Shown: positions 34,245 through 43,931 of the stretch, one piece after another
Layout: every line of letters starts with the position of its first letter
How positions within the stretch are numbered: the first letter of the stretch is position 1
From: Streptomyces rhizoryzae
Lineage (GTDB): Bacteria > Actinomycetota > Actinomycetes > Streptomycetales > Streptomycetaceae
Direction: 5' to 3'
Assembly: GCF_023155275.1 (NCBI RefSeq)
Contig: NZ_JALMUV010000001.1
Location: 1-64,000 of the forward strand
Length of the DNA stretch: 64,000 nt
Notes under the pieces: generated by a model
The model's database searches: none
What the model was told of the DNA's origin: nothing
What the model saw: the letters and a program-made list of their open reading frames with translations, nothing else
Made by a program: the position numbers and the translations under genes

Positions 34245-34706
34245 ATGCGGTTCTCCATGCGGCGTCCCACTCTTCTCGCCGGTTCCGCGGCCCTGGCCCT
34301 GGCGGGCGCCGGCACCCTGGGCCTGACCACCACCGCGGCGGCCGCGCCGGTCCGCGCCGCCTACAACGGGGCGTGCGGCAGCGGCTACGGCGTCGTGAAT
34401 TCCGTACCGGTCGGTGCGAAGGGAACGGTTTACCTCACCTACAGCGCCAAGACCGGCAAGAACTGCGTGGTGACGATCCGGAACAGCCCCGGCACGGCGG
34501 TATCCGTGCTGGCCGAGCTGGGGCCGTCGGACCACAGTGCCCCGCCGGTGACCGACAGCGGGAAGTACACCAGCTATGCCGGTCCGGTCCGCCTCGCGGC
34601 GAAGGGCCGGTGCGTGGACTGGGGCGGCGCCATCGAAGGGGTGAGCGTGCGGGTCACCGCGTCCAACTGCGGGCGGCTGGCGCCCGGGACGGTGGTCCGG
34701 CACTGA
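34245..34706 (+). CDS. spore-associated protein A (SapA)-like
   Basis: The product has 153 residues: a Sec signal peptide (cleavage near TTAAAAAP), then a small beta-rich mature protein with three Cys (NGACGSG, KNCVVT, GRCVDWGG) and the late Cys in ASNCGR. The phrases CGSGYGVVNSVPVGAKGTVY and YAGPVRLAAKG match SapA, a protein extracted from Streptomyces spore surfaces. Its role is unknown. ATG at 34245 or 34257 could both work. Confidence 0.8.
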   Translation: MRFSMRRPTLLAGSAALALAGAGTLGLTTTAAAAPVRAAYNGACGSGYGVVNSVPVGAKGTVYLTYSAKTGKNCVVTIRNSPGTAVSVLAELGPSDHSAPPVTDSGKYTSYAGPVRLAAKGRCVDWGGAIEGVSVRVTASNCGRLAPGTVVRH

Positions 34707-34729
34707 ACGGGCCGTCCCGGTAGGGGAGT

Positions 34730-35416
34730 TCAGTATCCGGCGGGCCGCACCAGGCCCGTCTCGTAGGCGAAGACGGTGGCCTGGGTGCGGTCGCGCAGGC
34801 CCAGTTTGACCAGGATGCGGCCCACGTGGGTCTTCACCGTCTGCTCGGCCACCACCAGGCGCTGGGCGATCTCCGCGTTCGACAGTCCCTGGGCGACCAG
34901 CGACAGCACCTCGGTCTCCCGCTCCGTCAGACCGGCCACCCGGTCCTTGAGCGGGGCCCGCGGGCCGCTGGTCACCCGGGAGAACTCGGCGATCAGGCGC
35001 TTGGTGATGCCGGGTGCCAGCAGCGCGTCGCCGGCCGCCACCACCCGCACCGCCTGGGCGAGTTCCTCGGCGGAGGCGTCCTTGAGGAGGAAACCGGAGG
35101 CGCCGGCGCGCAGCGCCTCGTAGACGTACTCGTCGAGGTCGAAGGTGGTCAGCACGAGGACCTTGACGGTGGCGCCGGGCGGGGCAGTGAGGCGGCGGGT
35201 GGCCTCGATGCCGCCGAGGCCGGGCATCCGGATGTCCATCAGGACCACGTCGGGGGCCAGTTCGGCGGCCCGGGCGACGGCGTCGTGGCCGTCCACGGCC
35301 TGGCCGACGACCTCGATGCCGGGTTCGGCGTTGAGCAGCACCGTGAAGCCCTGGCGGACCATCTGCTGGTCGTCGGCGATCAGGACGCGGATGGCGGGCG
35401 GGGTGGCGGGCGTCAT
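34730..35416 (-). CDS. NarL/LuxR-family response regulator
   Basis: The product has 228 residues: a receiver domain with acidic pocket ADDQQ and phosphoacceptor Asp in LMDIRMPG, and a C-terminal LuxR/NarL helix-turn-helix (LTEREEVLSLVAQGLSNAEIA with TVKTHV; the exact string is LTERETEVLSL). Its start overlaps the kinase stop by four bases. It is the last gene of a four-gene minus-strand operon. The target promoters are unknown; the operon's own promoter is likely. Confidence 0.93.
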   Translation of the reverse strand: MTPATPPAIRVLIADDQQMVRQGFTVLLNAEPGIEVVGQAVDGHDAVARAAELAPDVVLMDIRMPGLGGIEATRRLTAPPGATVKVLVLTTFDLDEYVYEALRAGASGFLLKDASAEELAQAVRVVAAGDALLAPGITKRLIAEFSRVTSGPRAPLKDRVAGLTERETEVLSLVAQGLSNAEIAQRLVVAEQTVKTHVGRILVKLGLRDRTQATVFAYETGLVRPAGY

Positions 35417-36741
35417 GGGGTGGGGTCCTGGGCGTCGTCGGAGGGGTGGGGAGCGGGCGGGGCGGGGGCCGGGAGGATCGCGGTGACCTCGTAGCCGCCG
35501 TCGGGGGTGGGGCCGGTGGCCAGTTCGCCGCCGAGCATCGCGGTGCGTTCGCGCATGCCCAGCAGGCCGTGGCCGGCGCCCGGGGAGGGCGGGGCGGGGC
35601 GGTCGGGGGCGGTGTTGGTGACGCGCAGGGTGAGGCGGTCCGGGCGGTAGCCGACCGCGATGCGCACGGCGGCTCCGGGGGCGTGCCGCATGGCGTTGCT
35701 GAGCGCCTCCTGGACGATGCGGAAGGCGGAGAGTTCGGTACCGGGCGAGAGGGGGCGCGGGGCGCCGGTGGTGGCGACGGCGACCTCGACGCCCGCGCCG
35801 CGGACGTTGCCGACGAGTTCGCCGAGCCGGTCCAGGGTGGGCTGCGGGGCGTGCGGGGCGCTGTCCGGGCCGGTGTCGCCGGAGCGCAGGACGCCCAGGA
35901 CGCGGCGGAGCTCGGTGAGCGCCTCGACGGCGTTCTGGCGGATGCCGCGGAGGTTCTCGCGGAGTTCGTCGGAGGGGTTCTCGGCGAGGTGCGGGGCGAC
36001 CTGGGCCTGGATGGAGATCACCGACATGTGGTGGGCGACCACGTCGTGCAGTTCGCGGGCGATCCGGTTGCGCTCCTCCAGCAGGGTGCGGCGGGCGCGT
36101 TCCTCCGCGGTGAGCTCCTCCTGGGCGACGAGGGCGGTGCGGGCCTTCTGGCGGCCGCGGAGGAGGGCGCCGACCAGGGCGCAGACGAGGAGCGTCAGGG
36201 CCGGTAGCTGGTCGTCGCGGTAGCCGCCGGAGACCCAGCCGTTGGCGAGGGCGCCGGCCAGGACGCCCAGGACCAGCATTCCGGCGGTGGCGCGGGGGCG
36301 GACCCGCAGGGCGGCGAAGAACAGCACCGCGGCCTGGGCCGGCAGCCCGGTGCGCTCCCAGAGCGGCGCGGTGAACGGGCCGGCCCCGGCCGCCGCCGCG
36401 TATCCGGCCAGCAGCAGCGCCCCGGTGGCCGCCCACCAGCCCAGGGCGGGGCGGTAGAGGGCGAGGACGGGGGCGGCGGCCTGGGGGGCGGCCAGGAGTA
36501 CGGCGGGGCCCATGGGGATGCCGTACCGGAAGTGGTAGGTGTTGACGTTGCCGGCGAGCATGACGACCCCGAGCACCACGAGGGGGACGACGATCGCCGG
36601 GCGCCATTCGAGCCAGGCGGGGCGCCGGCCGCCGGCCGGCGTCGGTTCCTCCGCCGCCGTGGTCCACAGGTCCTCGCGCAGATGGCGCGGCACCGCGCGC
36701 AGGGCCGCCGTCAGCCGGCCGGCCGTGATCCCCCTCTTCAC
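35413..36741 (-). CDS. NarL-type sensor histidine kinase
   Basis: The product has 442 residues. Five or six membrane segments (about 45-195) make up the sensor, with little extracellular sequence, followed by a HisKA_3 dimerisation helix with the phospho-His in RELHDVVAHHMS and a HATPase_c domain (EALSNAMRHAPG as N-box, GHGLLGMRER as G2). It signals to the regulator overlapped downstream. The GTG at 36741 is chosen because AAGG overlaps the TAA of the preceding gene at correct spacing; a GTG at 36759 would give six more residues. Confidence 0.9.
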   Translation of the reverse strand: MKRGITAGRLTAALRAVPRHLREDLWTTAAEEPTPAGGRRPAWLEWRPAIVVPLVVLGVVMLAGNVNTYHFRYGIPMGPAVLLAAPQAAAPVLALYRPALGWWAATGALLLAGYAAAAGAGPFTAPLWERTGLPAQAAVLFFAALRVRPRATAGMLVLGVLAGALANGWVSGGYRDDQLPALTLLVCALVGALLRGRQKARTALVAQEELTAEERARRTLLEERNRIARELHDVVAHHMSVISIQAQVAPHLAENPSDELRENLRGIRQNAVEALTELRRVLGVLRSGDTGPDSAPHAPQPTLDRLGELVGNVRGAGVEVAVATTGAPRPLSPGTELSAFRIVQEALSNAMRHAPGAAVRIAVGYRPDRLTLRVTNTAPDRPAPPSPGAGHGLLGMRERTAMLGGELATGPTPDGGYEVTAILPAPAPPAPHPSDDAQDPTP

Positions 36742-36751
36742 GGGATGCACC

Positions 36752-37966
36752 TTAGGCACGGGGCACCACGGCCGCGCGGCCGGGGTTGCCTTCGCGGGCG
36801 GCCGGGACCGGGCCGGGGGCGGCCGGTGCGGGGCCGGGGCGGCGCGGCCGGCGGTGCTCGTGGCCGGCGAACGCGGCCCGGCACAGCAGCAGCACGGCCG
36901 CGAAGACCGGGAGCCAGGCGAGCCGGGCGAGGATCCAGGCGGGGCCGTCGGGGAGGGTGTGCAGACCGGGCAGCGGGCCGGCCAGGAACCAGGCGGTGGC
37001 GGTGACGGCCATCATCGCGGTCTGGTGCCAGAGGAAGACGGTCATCGCGGAGAGGTTCAGCAGGGCGACCGCGGCCCAGGCCGCGGGGCGGCGCAGCAGG
37101 CGGTTGAGCGGGCCGTGCAGCAGCAGGGCCGCGCCGCACTGGGCGAGGCCGAAGGCGACGGCGGCCAGGGTGGGCGGGTTGAGGTTGGAGACCGCGGCGC
37201 CGGGCACGCCGACCATGGCCGCGGGGTAGCCGGCGAGGACGATCAGGAGGGCGGTGGCCGCGGCGCCGCCGAGCAGCAGCGCCCAGCCGGTGCGCGGCCG
37301 GTGGGCGGCGCCGCGGGCCCGGGCCGCGCCCAGGCAGAACGGGACGAGCCAGCCGGCCGGGAGGTTGAGCCAGCCGAGCCAGGCAGGGGCGTCGAGGCCG
37401 AAGCGCAGCACGTCGGTGAGGAGGACGACGGCGCACGGCCAGAGCGGGTGCAGCCGGGCGGTCAGCGGGGTGGCCGCGGTGAGCGCGGCGAAGACCAGCA
37501 GGAACCACAGCGGTGACAGCACCAGTTTGAGCAGGGTGTGGAGGGTGTCCGGGCCGACGCCGGCGGCGAGCATCGCGGCGGTAGCCGCGGCCCAGACGGT
37601 GAGCAGTGCGGCGACCGGGCGGAAGAGCCGGTGGAGCCGGGCGTGCAGCCAGTGCCGGTAGGCGGTGCCGCGGGCCCGGGCCGCGCGGTGGCTGCGCGCG
37701 GCGACCTCGCCGCCGACCAGGAAGAACACCGCGAGGGTCTGGAAGAGCCAGGATATCGGGGCCAGGTGGGGCATGCGCTGGAGCGGGCTGGCGCCGTGCA
37801 GGGTGCCGCTGTCGGTGATCAGGGCGGTGACCAGCCAGTGGCCGAGGACGACGCCGAGGATGGCGAAGCCGCGCAGGGCGTCGGTGGCGCGGTCGCGGCC
37901 GGGCGGGGTGGCGGTCTGGACGCGGCGGACGAGGGCGGCCGCGGCGGCGCGGGGGGCGTTACGCAC
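36752..37966 (-). CDS. acyltransferase-3 family membrane protein
   Basis: The product has 404 residues and ten or so membrane segments. The OafA-type signature is RDRATDALRGFAILGVVLGH with catalytic His in the first segment, followed by FFLVGGE. Such enzymes O-acetylate or acylate envelope glycans or secondary metabolites, using a cytosolic acyl donor. It overlaps the stop of the secreted hydrolase by eight bases. The TAA stop overlaps the kinase ribosome site. The start is GTG. Confidence 0.88.
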   Translation of the reverse strand: MRNAPRAAAAALVRRVQTATPPGRDRATDALRGFAILGVVLGHWLVTALITDSGTLHGASPLQRMPHLAPISWLFQTLAVFFLVGGEVAARSHRAARARGTAYRHWLHARLHRLFRPVAALLTVWAAATAAMLAAGVGPDTLHTLLKLVLSPLWFLLVFAALTAATPLTARLHPLWPCAVVLLTDVLRFGLDAPAWLGWLNLPAGWLVPFCLGAARARGAAHRPRTGWALLLGGAAATALLIVLAGYPAAMVGVPGAAVSNLNPPTLAAVAFGLAQCGAALLLHGPLNRLLRRPAAWAAVALLNLSAMTVFLWHQTAMMAVTATAWFLAGPLPGLHTLPDGPAWILARLAWLPVFAAVLLLCRAAFAGHEHRRPRRPGPAPAAPGPVPAAREGNPGRAAVVPRA

Positions 37967-38969
37967 GGGGGGCCTCGCCGGAGGTGGTGTCCTGGGTGGC
38001 GACCGGGGGCCGTCCCGCGGTGATCAGCGCGAGGTTGGTCAGGGAGAGGGTGCCGGGCCTGAGGTAGGCGCTGTGGCCGCCGGTGCCGGCCGGGAAGACC
38101 CGGGCGCCGAACCGCGCGGAGACCGGGTCGGTGCCGAATCCGGCGGTGGTGCCGGGCAGCGGCAGCCGGACGTGCGGGACGCGGGCGATCCAGTCGTCGG
38201 TGCCGCGGGCGGCCCAGACGGTGGCCCGGGTGTGCAGGCCGGCGGCGGTGTCGGCGCCGGTGCCGGGGCTGCCGTAGAGGACGAGGGCGGTGCCGGCGGG
38301 GAGGCCGGCGGCGGCCCGGCCGCAGACCACGGAACCGTAGGAGTGGCACAGCAGGCTGATCCGGGCCGTGGGCCTGAGGGCCCGCAACTGGCCGGTGAAC
38401 TCCCGGAGTTGGGGGGCCGCGTGGTCGGCGCGGGTGGTGGTGAGCGCGGCGGGGCTCACGGTGGCGGGGGTGGGGTAGCCGAGCCAGGCGAGGACGGCGG
38501 GGTGGATGCCGGGTTGGCGTCGGAGCTGCCGCAGGAGGGCCTCGGCGCCGGCCCGGAAGCGGGGGTAGGTGTCGAGGCCGGTGTCCGAGCCGGGGACCAG
38601 GACGGCGATGCGGTCGGCGTGTGCGAGGTCGCCGTGAACCTCGGTGGCGCGGCCGCCGTCGCGGCCGTCGAAGGTGAGGAAGTGGCGGGTCGGTGCGGCG
38701 AGGGTGTGCAGGGCGGCGGCCCGCCGGTGGTCGCCGTGGGCGTCGGCGGTGCGCTCGGCCGCCCGGATGTCGGCGCGGGTGGTGGCGTAGCGGCGGGCCA
38801 GGGCGGCGGGGGTGGTGGCGTCGCGGAGCGGGCCGAGGGCGGTGGGGGCCGGTGCGGGGACCGCGGCGGGCCGGGCCGCGCCCGACACCGGGACCGCCAC
38901 GGAGGCGGTGACCAGTGCGGCGAGCAGGGTGCGGAGCAGGCGGCGGCTGCGGGGCGGGCGGGGCGCCAT
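37959..38969 (-). CDS. secreted alpha/beta-hydrolase (DUF1023 type)
   Basis: The product has 336 residues. A signal peptide (RLLRTLLAALVTASVAVPVSG) is followed by a DUF1023 hydrolase: nucleophile in CHSYGS, acid region ARGTDDWIARVPHVR, and the late His in GGHSAYL. It is first in the operon with the acyltransferase and two-component system, so its substrate and the acyltransferase product could be related, for example an acylated cell-surface glycan; this is inference. GGAAGG stands before the ATG. Confidence 0.85.
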   Translation of the reverse strand: MAPRPPRSRRLLRTLLAALVTASVAVPVSGAARPAAVPAPAPTALGPLRDATTPAALARRYATTRADIRAAERTADAHGDHRRAAALHTLAAPTRHFLTFDGRDGGRATEVHGDLAHADRIAVLVPGSDTGLDTYPRFRAGAEALLRQLRRQPGIHPAVLAWLGYPTPATVSPAALTTTRADHAAPQLREFTGQLRALRPTARISLLCHSYGSVVCGRAAAGLPAGTALVLYGSPGTGADTAAGLHTRATVWAARGTDDWIARVPHVRLPLPGTTAGFGTDPVSARFGARVFPAGTGGHSAYLRPGTLSLTNLALITAGRPPVATQDTTSGEAPRA

Positions 38970-39336
38970 GGCGGGTGGTCCTTCCGTACCGGGGTTCTGA
39001 GGTGGTTCCGGAACGGAAGGTAGGCAGCGCGGCGGCTGGTCGGCGTCCCGCCGGAGAGCGCATCCGGCGGGTAGCTCTCAGGTATGACGGGTAGGGGTGG
39101 GCGGGGTCCGGGGCGTGGTGGCCGCAGCCGGCCGGCGCGCGACCGGCCGGCGCCGCACCCGCGCAGGGCGTCGGCCCGGCGGCGTCGCGGCGCTGCACGT
39201 CCTGCTGACGCGGAGCGCGTACGCGGTGCTGCCGCTGATCGTGGTGTGGGCCCGCCTCCGGCGTTTTTTCTTCCGCGGGGTCGGGGAGGGCGCCGTGGAG
39301 GGCCGATGCGCGGCCCCACCCGGAGGGACGGACCCC
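38970..39336. other. divergent intergenic region
   Basis: These 367 bases lie between the hydrolase operon and the GH5-like gene. The GH5 frame is open back through 39097 with a hydrophobic stretch, but the ribosome site favours 39337. A T6 tract at about 39264 is unusual here. No firm promoter is seen. Confidence 0.4.
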
Positions 39337-40608
39337 ATGCCCCTACCGCACGATGCCCGCCGGATCCGTTTCGGCGTCAACTACACACCCCGGCAGGGGT
39401 GGTTCCACCACTGGCTGGATTTCGACCTGGACGCGGTGCGGGCGGATCTGGACGCCCTCGCCGGGCTCGGTCTGGACCACGTCCGGGTGTTCCCGCTGTG
39501 GCCGCTGTTCCAGCCCAACCGCACGCTGATCCGGCCGCGCGCGGTCGAGCAGTTGGTGCAGCTGGCGGACGCGGCGGCCGAGCGGGGGCTGGACGTGGCG
39601 GTGGACGGCCTCCAGGGCCACCTGTCCAGCTTCGACTTCCTGCCGGCCTGGACCCGGACCTGGCACCGCCGGAACCTCTTCACCGACCCGGAGGTACTTT
39701 CCGGCCAGGAGGAGTACCTGCGGACGCTGGCCGCGGCGCTGGCCGACCGGCCCGGCTTCCTGGGGATGACGCTGGGCAACGAGATCAACCAGTTCGCGGA
39801 CGGCCCGCACCCCGATCCGGACCGGATCACCGGTGCGCAGGCGGCGGCGTGGCTGGAGCGGATGCTGGCCGCCTGCGAGCGGGGCGCGCCGGGCCGCGCG
39901 CATCTGCACGCCGCGTACGACGCCGCCTGGTACCGCGACGGGCACCCCTTCACCCCCGCGCACGCCGCGCGGCTGGGCGCCATGACGGCGGTGCACTCGT
40001 GGGTGTTCAACGGCACCGCGCAGCGGCACGGCCCGGCCGGGGCCGCCACCGAGCACCACGCGGCCTATCTCATCGAGCTGTCCAAGGCGTGGGCGGTGGA
40101 CCCGCACCGGCCGGTGTGGCTCCAGGAGGTGGGCGCGCCCGCCCCGCACATCCCCGAGGACCGCGCGGCGGCCTTCACCGCGGCGACCGTCGCGCGCGCA
40201 CTGGACTGCCCGGGGCTGTGGGGCGTCACCTGGTGGTGCTCGCACGACGTCCCCCGGTCGCTGGCCGACTTCCCGGAGCTGGAGTACGGGCTGGGCCTGC
40301 TGGCGTCCGACGGGTCGGTCAAGCCGGTGGGCCGGGCCTTCGCGGAGCTGGCCGCGCGGTGGCGGGGCCGTCCGCACCGGCCGCCGGCCCGGACCACCGC
40401 GCTGGTGGTGGCCGCCGGGGATGTCGAGGAGGCGCCGCACCGCTCGGTGTGCGCGCCCGGCGGCCCGGTCTTCGAAGCCTGGGCGGAGCTGGCCGCGCGG
40501 GGCGTCCGGCCCGCCCTGGTCCTGGACCGGCTCGCCGGTGACGCCGCCCACCTGGCGTCCCGGGGGATCACCGAGGTGTGCACGCCGCAGGAGGTGGGGT
40601 GGGGGTGA
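39337..40608 (+). CDS. GH5-like (beta-mannanase/cellulase-type) glycosidase
   Basis: This 423-residue protein is a (beta/alpha)8-barrel of the GH-A clan. The acid/base Glu lies in MTLGNEINQF and the nucleophile Glu in VWLQEVGAP, in the expected order. There is no signal peptide, so it acts in the cytoplasm on short imported glycosides. It is followed 195 bp later by a GH38 alpha-mannosidase on the same strand, which suggests manno-configured substrates. GGAGGG stands before the ATG. Subfamily cannot be fixed by eye. Confidence 0.85.
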   Translation: MPLPHDARRIRFGVNYTPRQGWFHHWLDFDLDAVRADLDALAGLGLDHVRVFPLWPLFQPNRTLIRPRAVEQLVQLADAAAERGLDVAVDGLQGHLSSFDFLPAWTRTWHRRNLFTDPEVLSGQEEYLRTLAAALADRPGFLGMTLGNEINQFADGPHPDPDRITGAQAAAWLERMLAACERGAPGRAHLHAAYDAAWYRDGHPFTPAHAARLGAMTAVHSWVFNGTAQRHGPAGAATEHHAAYLIELSKAWAVDPHRPVWLQEVGAPAPHIPEDRAAAFTAATVARALDCPGLWGVTWWCSHDVPRSLADFPELEYGLGLLASDGSVKPVGRAFAELAARWRGRPHRPPARTTALVVAAGDVEEAPHRSVCAPGGPVFEAWAELAARGVRPALVLDRLAGDAAHLASRGITEVCTPQEVGWG

Positions 40609-40803
40609 GCCGGCCGCCGGGCCCGCTCCCCCGCCGCCGGGTGCCGTCCGCCGGCGCGCGGGCCGCGGCGGCCCGGCCCGGCCTCCCGCCCGGCGCTCCC
40701 GGCGGCCCGGGCCCCGCGGGGCCGCCCGCGGCCGCCCCGCCCAGGGCCGCCCCGCTCCCCTCCACCCGTCCGCCCGTCCCCACGCCCCCTGGAGCCGTCC
40801 GCC

Positions 40804-43800
40804 ATGCATGACGATCGCGCCCTGATCGAGGCCCGCCTCGCGCGGGTCCTCGACGAACGCATCCGGCCCGCCGTGTACCCGGAGTCGGTCCCCCTGGAGG
40901 TGGCGGCCTGGGTGGTGCCCCGGGCGGAACCGGGCGCCCCGGGGCCGGATCCGGTGGCCGAGGGCCTGGCCGCCCGGCACACCCCGGTGGCGGTGGGCGA
41001 CGCCTGGGGCGCGCCCTGGCGGACGACGTGGTTCCGGGTCCGCGGGACGGTGCCGGAGGCATGGGCCGGGCGCACCGTGGAGGCGGTGCTGGACCTGGGG
41101 TTCGACGAGCGGATGCCGGGGTTCCAGTGCGAGGCGCTGGTGTACCTGCCGGACGGCACCCCGGTGAAGGGCCTCAACCCCCGCAACTCGTGGGTGCGGG
41201 TGGGCGCGCCGGTGCGCGGCGGGGAGCGGGTGGAGTGGCATCTGGAGGCCGCGGCCAACCCCGTCCTCCTCGGTGCCCGCCCGTTCCGGCCGACGGCGCT
41301 CGGCGACCCGGAGACGGCGGGCGACGCACCCCTGTACCGGCTGGCCCGGATGGACCTGGCGGTGTTCGACACCGAGGTCTGGGAGCTGGTCCTGGACCTG
41401 GAGGTGCTGGGCGAGCTGATGGCGGAGCTGCCGGTGGACGGACCGCGGCGCTGGGAGGTGCTGCGCGCGGTGGGCCGGGCGCTGGACGCGGTCGACCTCC
41501 AGGATGTGAACGGGACGGCCGCGGCGGCCCGCCGGCAGCTCGCCGGGGCGCTGGCGGCACCGGCGGCCGCGTCCGCGCACCGGATCAGCGCGGTGGGGCA
41601 CGCGCACATCGACTCGGCCTGGCTGTGGCCGGTGCGCGAAACGGTCCGCAAGGTGGCCCGGACCACGGCGAACATGACGGCGCTGCTGGCCGACGAGCCG
41701 GAGTTCGTCTACACCATGTCGCAGGCGCAGCAGTTCGCCTGGCTCAAGGAGCACCGGCCCGAGGTGTACGCGAAGGTCGAACGGGCGGTGGCGGAGGGCC
41801 GGTTCGTGCCGGCCGGCGGGATGTGGGTGGAGGCGGACACCTCCATGCCGGGGTCGGAGGCGATGGCCCGCCAGTTCGTGCACGGCAAGCGGTTCTTCCT
41901 CCAGGAGTTCGGGATCGAGAACGAGGAGGTGTGGCTGCCGGACACGTTCGGCTTCGCCGCCGGGCTCCCGCAGATCATCAGGGCGGCCGGGTCGAAGTGG
42001 CTGCTGACCCAGAAGATCTCCTGGAGCCAGGTGAACGCCTTCCCGCACCACACCTTCCGCTGGGAGGGCATCGACGGCACCCGGATCTTCACCCACTTCC
42101 CGCCGGTGGACACCTACAACTGCCGGCTGTCGGGCGCCGAACTCGCCCATGCGGCACGGAACTTCCGGGAGAAGGGCGCGGCCCGGCACTCCCTGGCACC
42201 GACCGGCTGGGGCGACGGCGGCGGGGGCACCACCCGCGAGATGGTCGCGCGGGCGCGGCGGCTGCGGGACCTGGAGGGCTCGCCGGTGGTGACCTGGGAG
42301 AAGCCCGCCGACTTCTTCGCCCGGGCGGAGGCGGAGTACCCCGACGCCCCGGTGTGGGTGGGCGAGCTGTATCTGGAGCTGCACCGGGGCACCCTGACCA
42401 GCCAGGCCCGCACCAAGCGCGGCAACCGCCGCAGCGAGCACCTGCTGCGGGAGGCCGAGCTGTGGTCGGCGACCGCCGCGGTCGCCACCGGCTTCCGCTA
42501 CCCCTACGCGGAATTGGACCGCCTCTGGAAGACGGTGCTGCTGCACCAGTTCCACGACATCCTGCCCGGGTCCTCGATCGCCTGGGTGCACCGGGAGGCG
42601 GAGCGGACCTACGCGGCGGTCGCCGCGGAGCTGGCGGAGCTGATCACCGCGGCGCTGACGGCGCTGGCCGGTCCCGGGGACCGGCGGCTGGTGGCGAACG
42701 CCGCGCCGCACGCCCGCGGCGGGGTGGCGGCGGGCGCGGTGGCCGCGCCGGTCGCCGCGGGCGGCCCGGTGGCGGCCGGGCCGCGCCCCGGCGGCGGCTT
42801 CACCCTCCGCAACGGCCTGCTCCGGGTCGAGATCGACGGCTGCGGCCTGGTCGTCTCCGCGTACGACGAGACCGCCGGGCGGGAGGCCGTCGCCCCGGGC
42901 GCGGCGGCCAACCTGCTCCAGCTCCACCCGGACTTCCCGAACAAGTGGGACGCCTGGGACGTGGACGCCTTCTACCGCGAGGTGGTCACCGACCTGACCG
43001 ACGCGGACGAGGTCGCGCTCACCGAGGCGTCGGACGCGGCGGCGACGGTCCGCGTGGTCCGCCGCTTCGGCCGCTCCCGGGCGGTGCAGACCCTCACCCT
43101 GGCGCGCGGGCAGCGGCGGCTGGACCTCGCCACCGAGGTCGACTGGCACGAGACCGAGAAGTTCCTCAAGGCGGCGTTCCCGCTGGACCTGCACGCCGAG
43201 CGGTACGCCGCGGAGACCCAGTTCGGGCACCTGTACCGGCCCACCCACACCAACACCAGCTGGGAGGCGGCCAAGTTCGAGGCGTGCGCGCACCGCTTCG
43301 TGCATGCCGGGGAGCCGGACTGGGGCGTGGCGCTGGTCAACGACGCGACGTACGGGCACGACGTGACCCGCACCGTGCGGGACGGCGCGGGCGGCGCCGC
43401 GCCGGGCACCACCACGACCGTGCGGCTCTCCCTGCTGCGCGCGCCCCGCTTCCCGGACCCGGGGACCGACCGGGGCACCCACCGCTTCCGGTACGCGCTG
43501 GTGCCCGGCGCGACGCTGGGGGACGCGGTGTGCGAGGGCTACCGGATCAACCTGCCGGAGCGGGCGGTGACCGGCGCCGGCCCGGTGCCGCCGCTGGTCG
43601 CGGTGGACCACGACGCGGTGGTGGTCACCGCGGTCAAGCTGGCCGACGACGGCGGCGGCGATGTCGTCGTCCGGTTCCACGAGGCCCGCGGCGGCCGCGT
43701 CCGGGCCACGCTGACCGCCGGCTTCCCGCTGGCCGGGGCGCTCGCCACCGACCTGCTGGAACGCCCGGTGGACGACGGCCCCGAGCTGGTGCGGGAGGGC

Positions 43801-43884
43801 CGTACGGTGCGGCTGGCGCTGCGGCCGTTCCAGCTCGTGACGCTGCGGCTGCGCCGGGCGGTGGACACCGCACCGGCCGGCTGA
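40804..43884 (+). CDS. GH38 alpha-mannosidase
   Basis: This 1026-residue protein has the usual bacterial GH38 length. Zinc ligands lie in VGHAHIDSAWLWP, and the catalytic nucleophile region in GGMWVEADTSMPGSEA, with VWLPDTFGFAAGLPQI after it. The C-terminal half is the beta-sandwich domain that contributes to the active site. It is cytoplasmic, with no signal peptide. Together with the GH5-like enzyme it should degrade imported mannan or glycan fragments to mannose. No ABC transporter or LacI regulator is in the window. GGAG precedes ATG. Confidence 0.92.
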   Translation: MHDDRALIEARLARVLDERIRPAVYPESVPLEVAAWVVPRAEPGAPGPDPVAEGLAARHTPVAVGDAWGAPWRTTWFRVRGTVPEAWAGRTVEAVLDLGFDERMPGFQCEALVYLPDGTPVKGLNPRNSWVRVGAPVRGGERVEWHLEAAANPVLLGARPFRPTALGDPETAGDAPLYRLARMDLAVFDTEVWELVLDLEVLGELMAELPVDGPRRWEVLRAVGRALDAVDLQDVNGTAAAARRQLAGALAAPAAASAHRISAVGHAHIDSAWLWPVRETVRKVARTTANMTALLADEPEFVYTMSQAQQFAWLKEHRPEVYAKVERAVAEGRFVPAGGMWVEADTSMPGSEAMARQFVHGKRFFLQEFGIENEEVWLPDTFGFAAGLPQIIRAAGSKWLLTQKISWSQVNAFPHHTFRWEGIDGTRIFTHFPPVDTYNCRLSGAELAHAARNFREKGAARHSLAPTGWGDGGGGTTREMVARARRLRDLEGSPVVTWEKPADFFARAEAEYPDAPVWVGELYLELHRGTLTSQARTKRGNRRSEHLLREAELWSATAAVATGFRYPYAELDRLWKTVLLHQFHDILPGSSIAWVHREAERTYAAVAAELAELITAALTALAGPGDRRLVANAAPHARGGVAAGAVAAPVAAGGPVAAGPRPGGGFTLRNGLLRVEIDGCGLVVSAYDETAGREAVAPGAAANLLQLHPDFPNKWDAWDVDAFYREVVTDLTDADEVALTEASDAAATVRVVRRFGRSRAVQTLTLARGQRRLDLATEVDWHETEKFLKAAFPLDLHAERYAAETQFGHLYRPTHTNTSWEAAKFEACAHRFVHAGEPDWGVALVNDATYGHDVTRTVRDGAGGAAPGTTTTVRLSLLRAPRFPDPGTDRGTHRFRYALVPGATLGDAVCEGYRINLPERAVTGAGPVPPLVAVDHDAVVVTAVKLADDGGGDVVVRFHEARGGRVRATLTAGFPLAGALATDLLERPVDDGPELVREGRTVRLALRPFQLVTLRLRRAVDTAPAG

Positions 43885-43931
43885 CCGGGTCGGGCCGGGC
43901 CGCGCGGCGGGGCCGGGCGCCGGCCGCCGTT

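Noticed and set aside
39343..43680. 1445-codon minus-strand frame
   Set aside because: It is antisense to GH5 and GH38 genes and consists of repetitive Arg/Gly/His/Val stretches with no family similarity.
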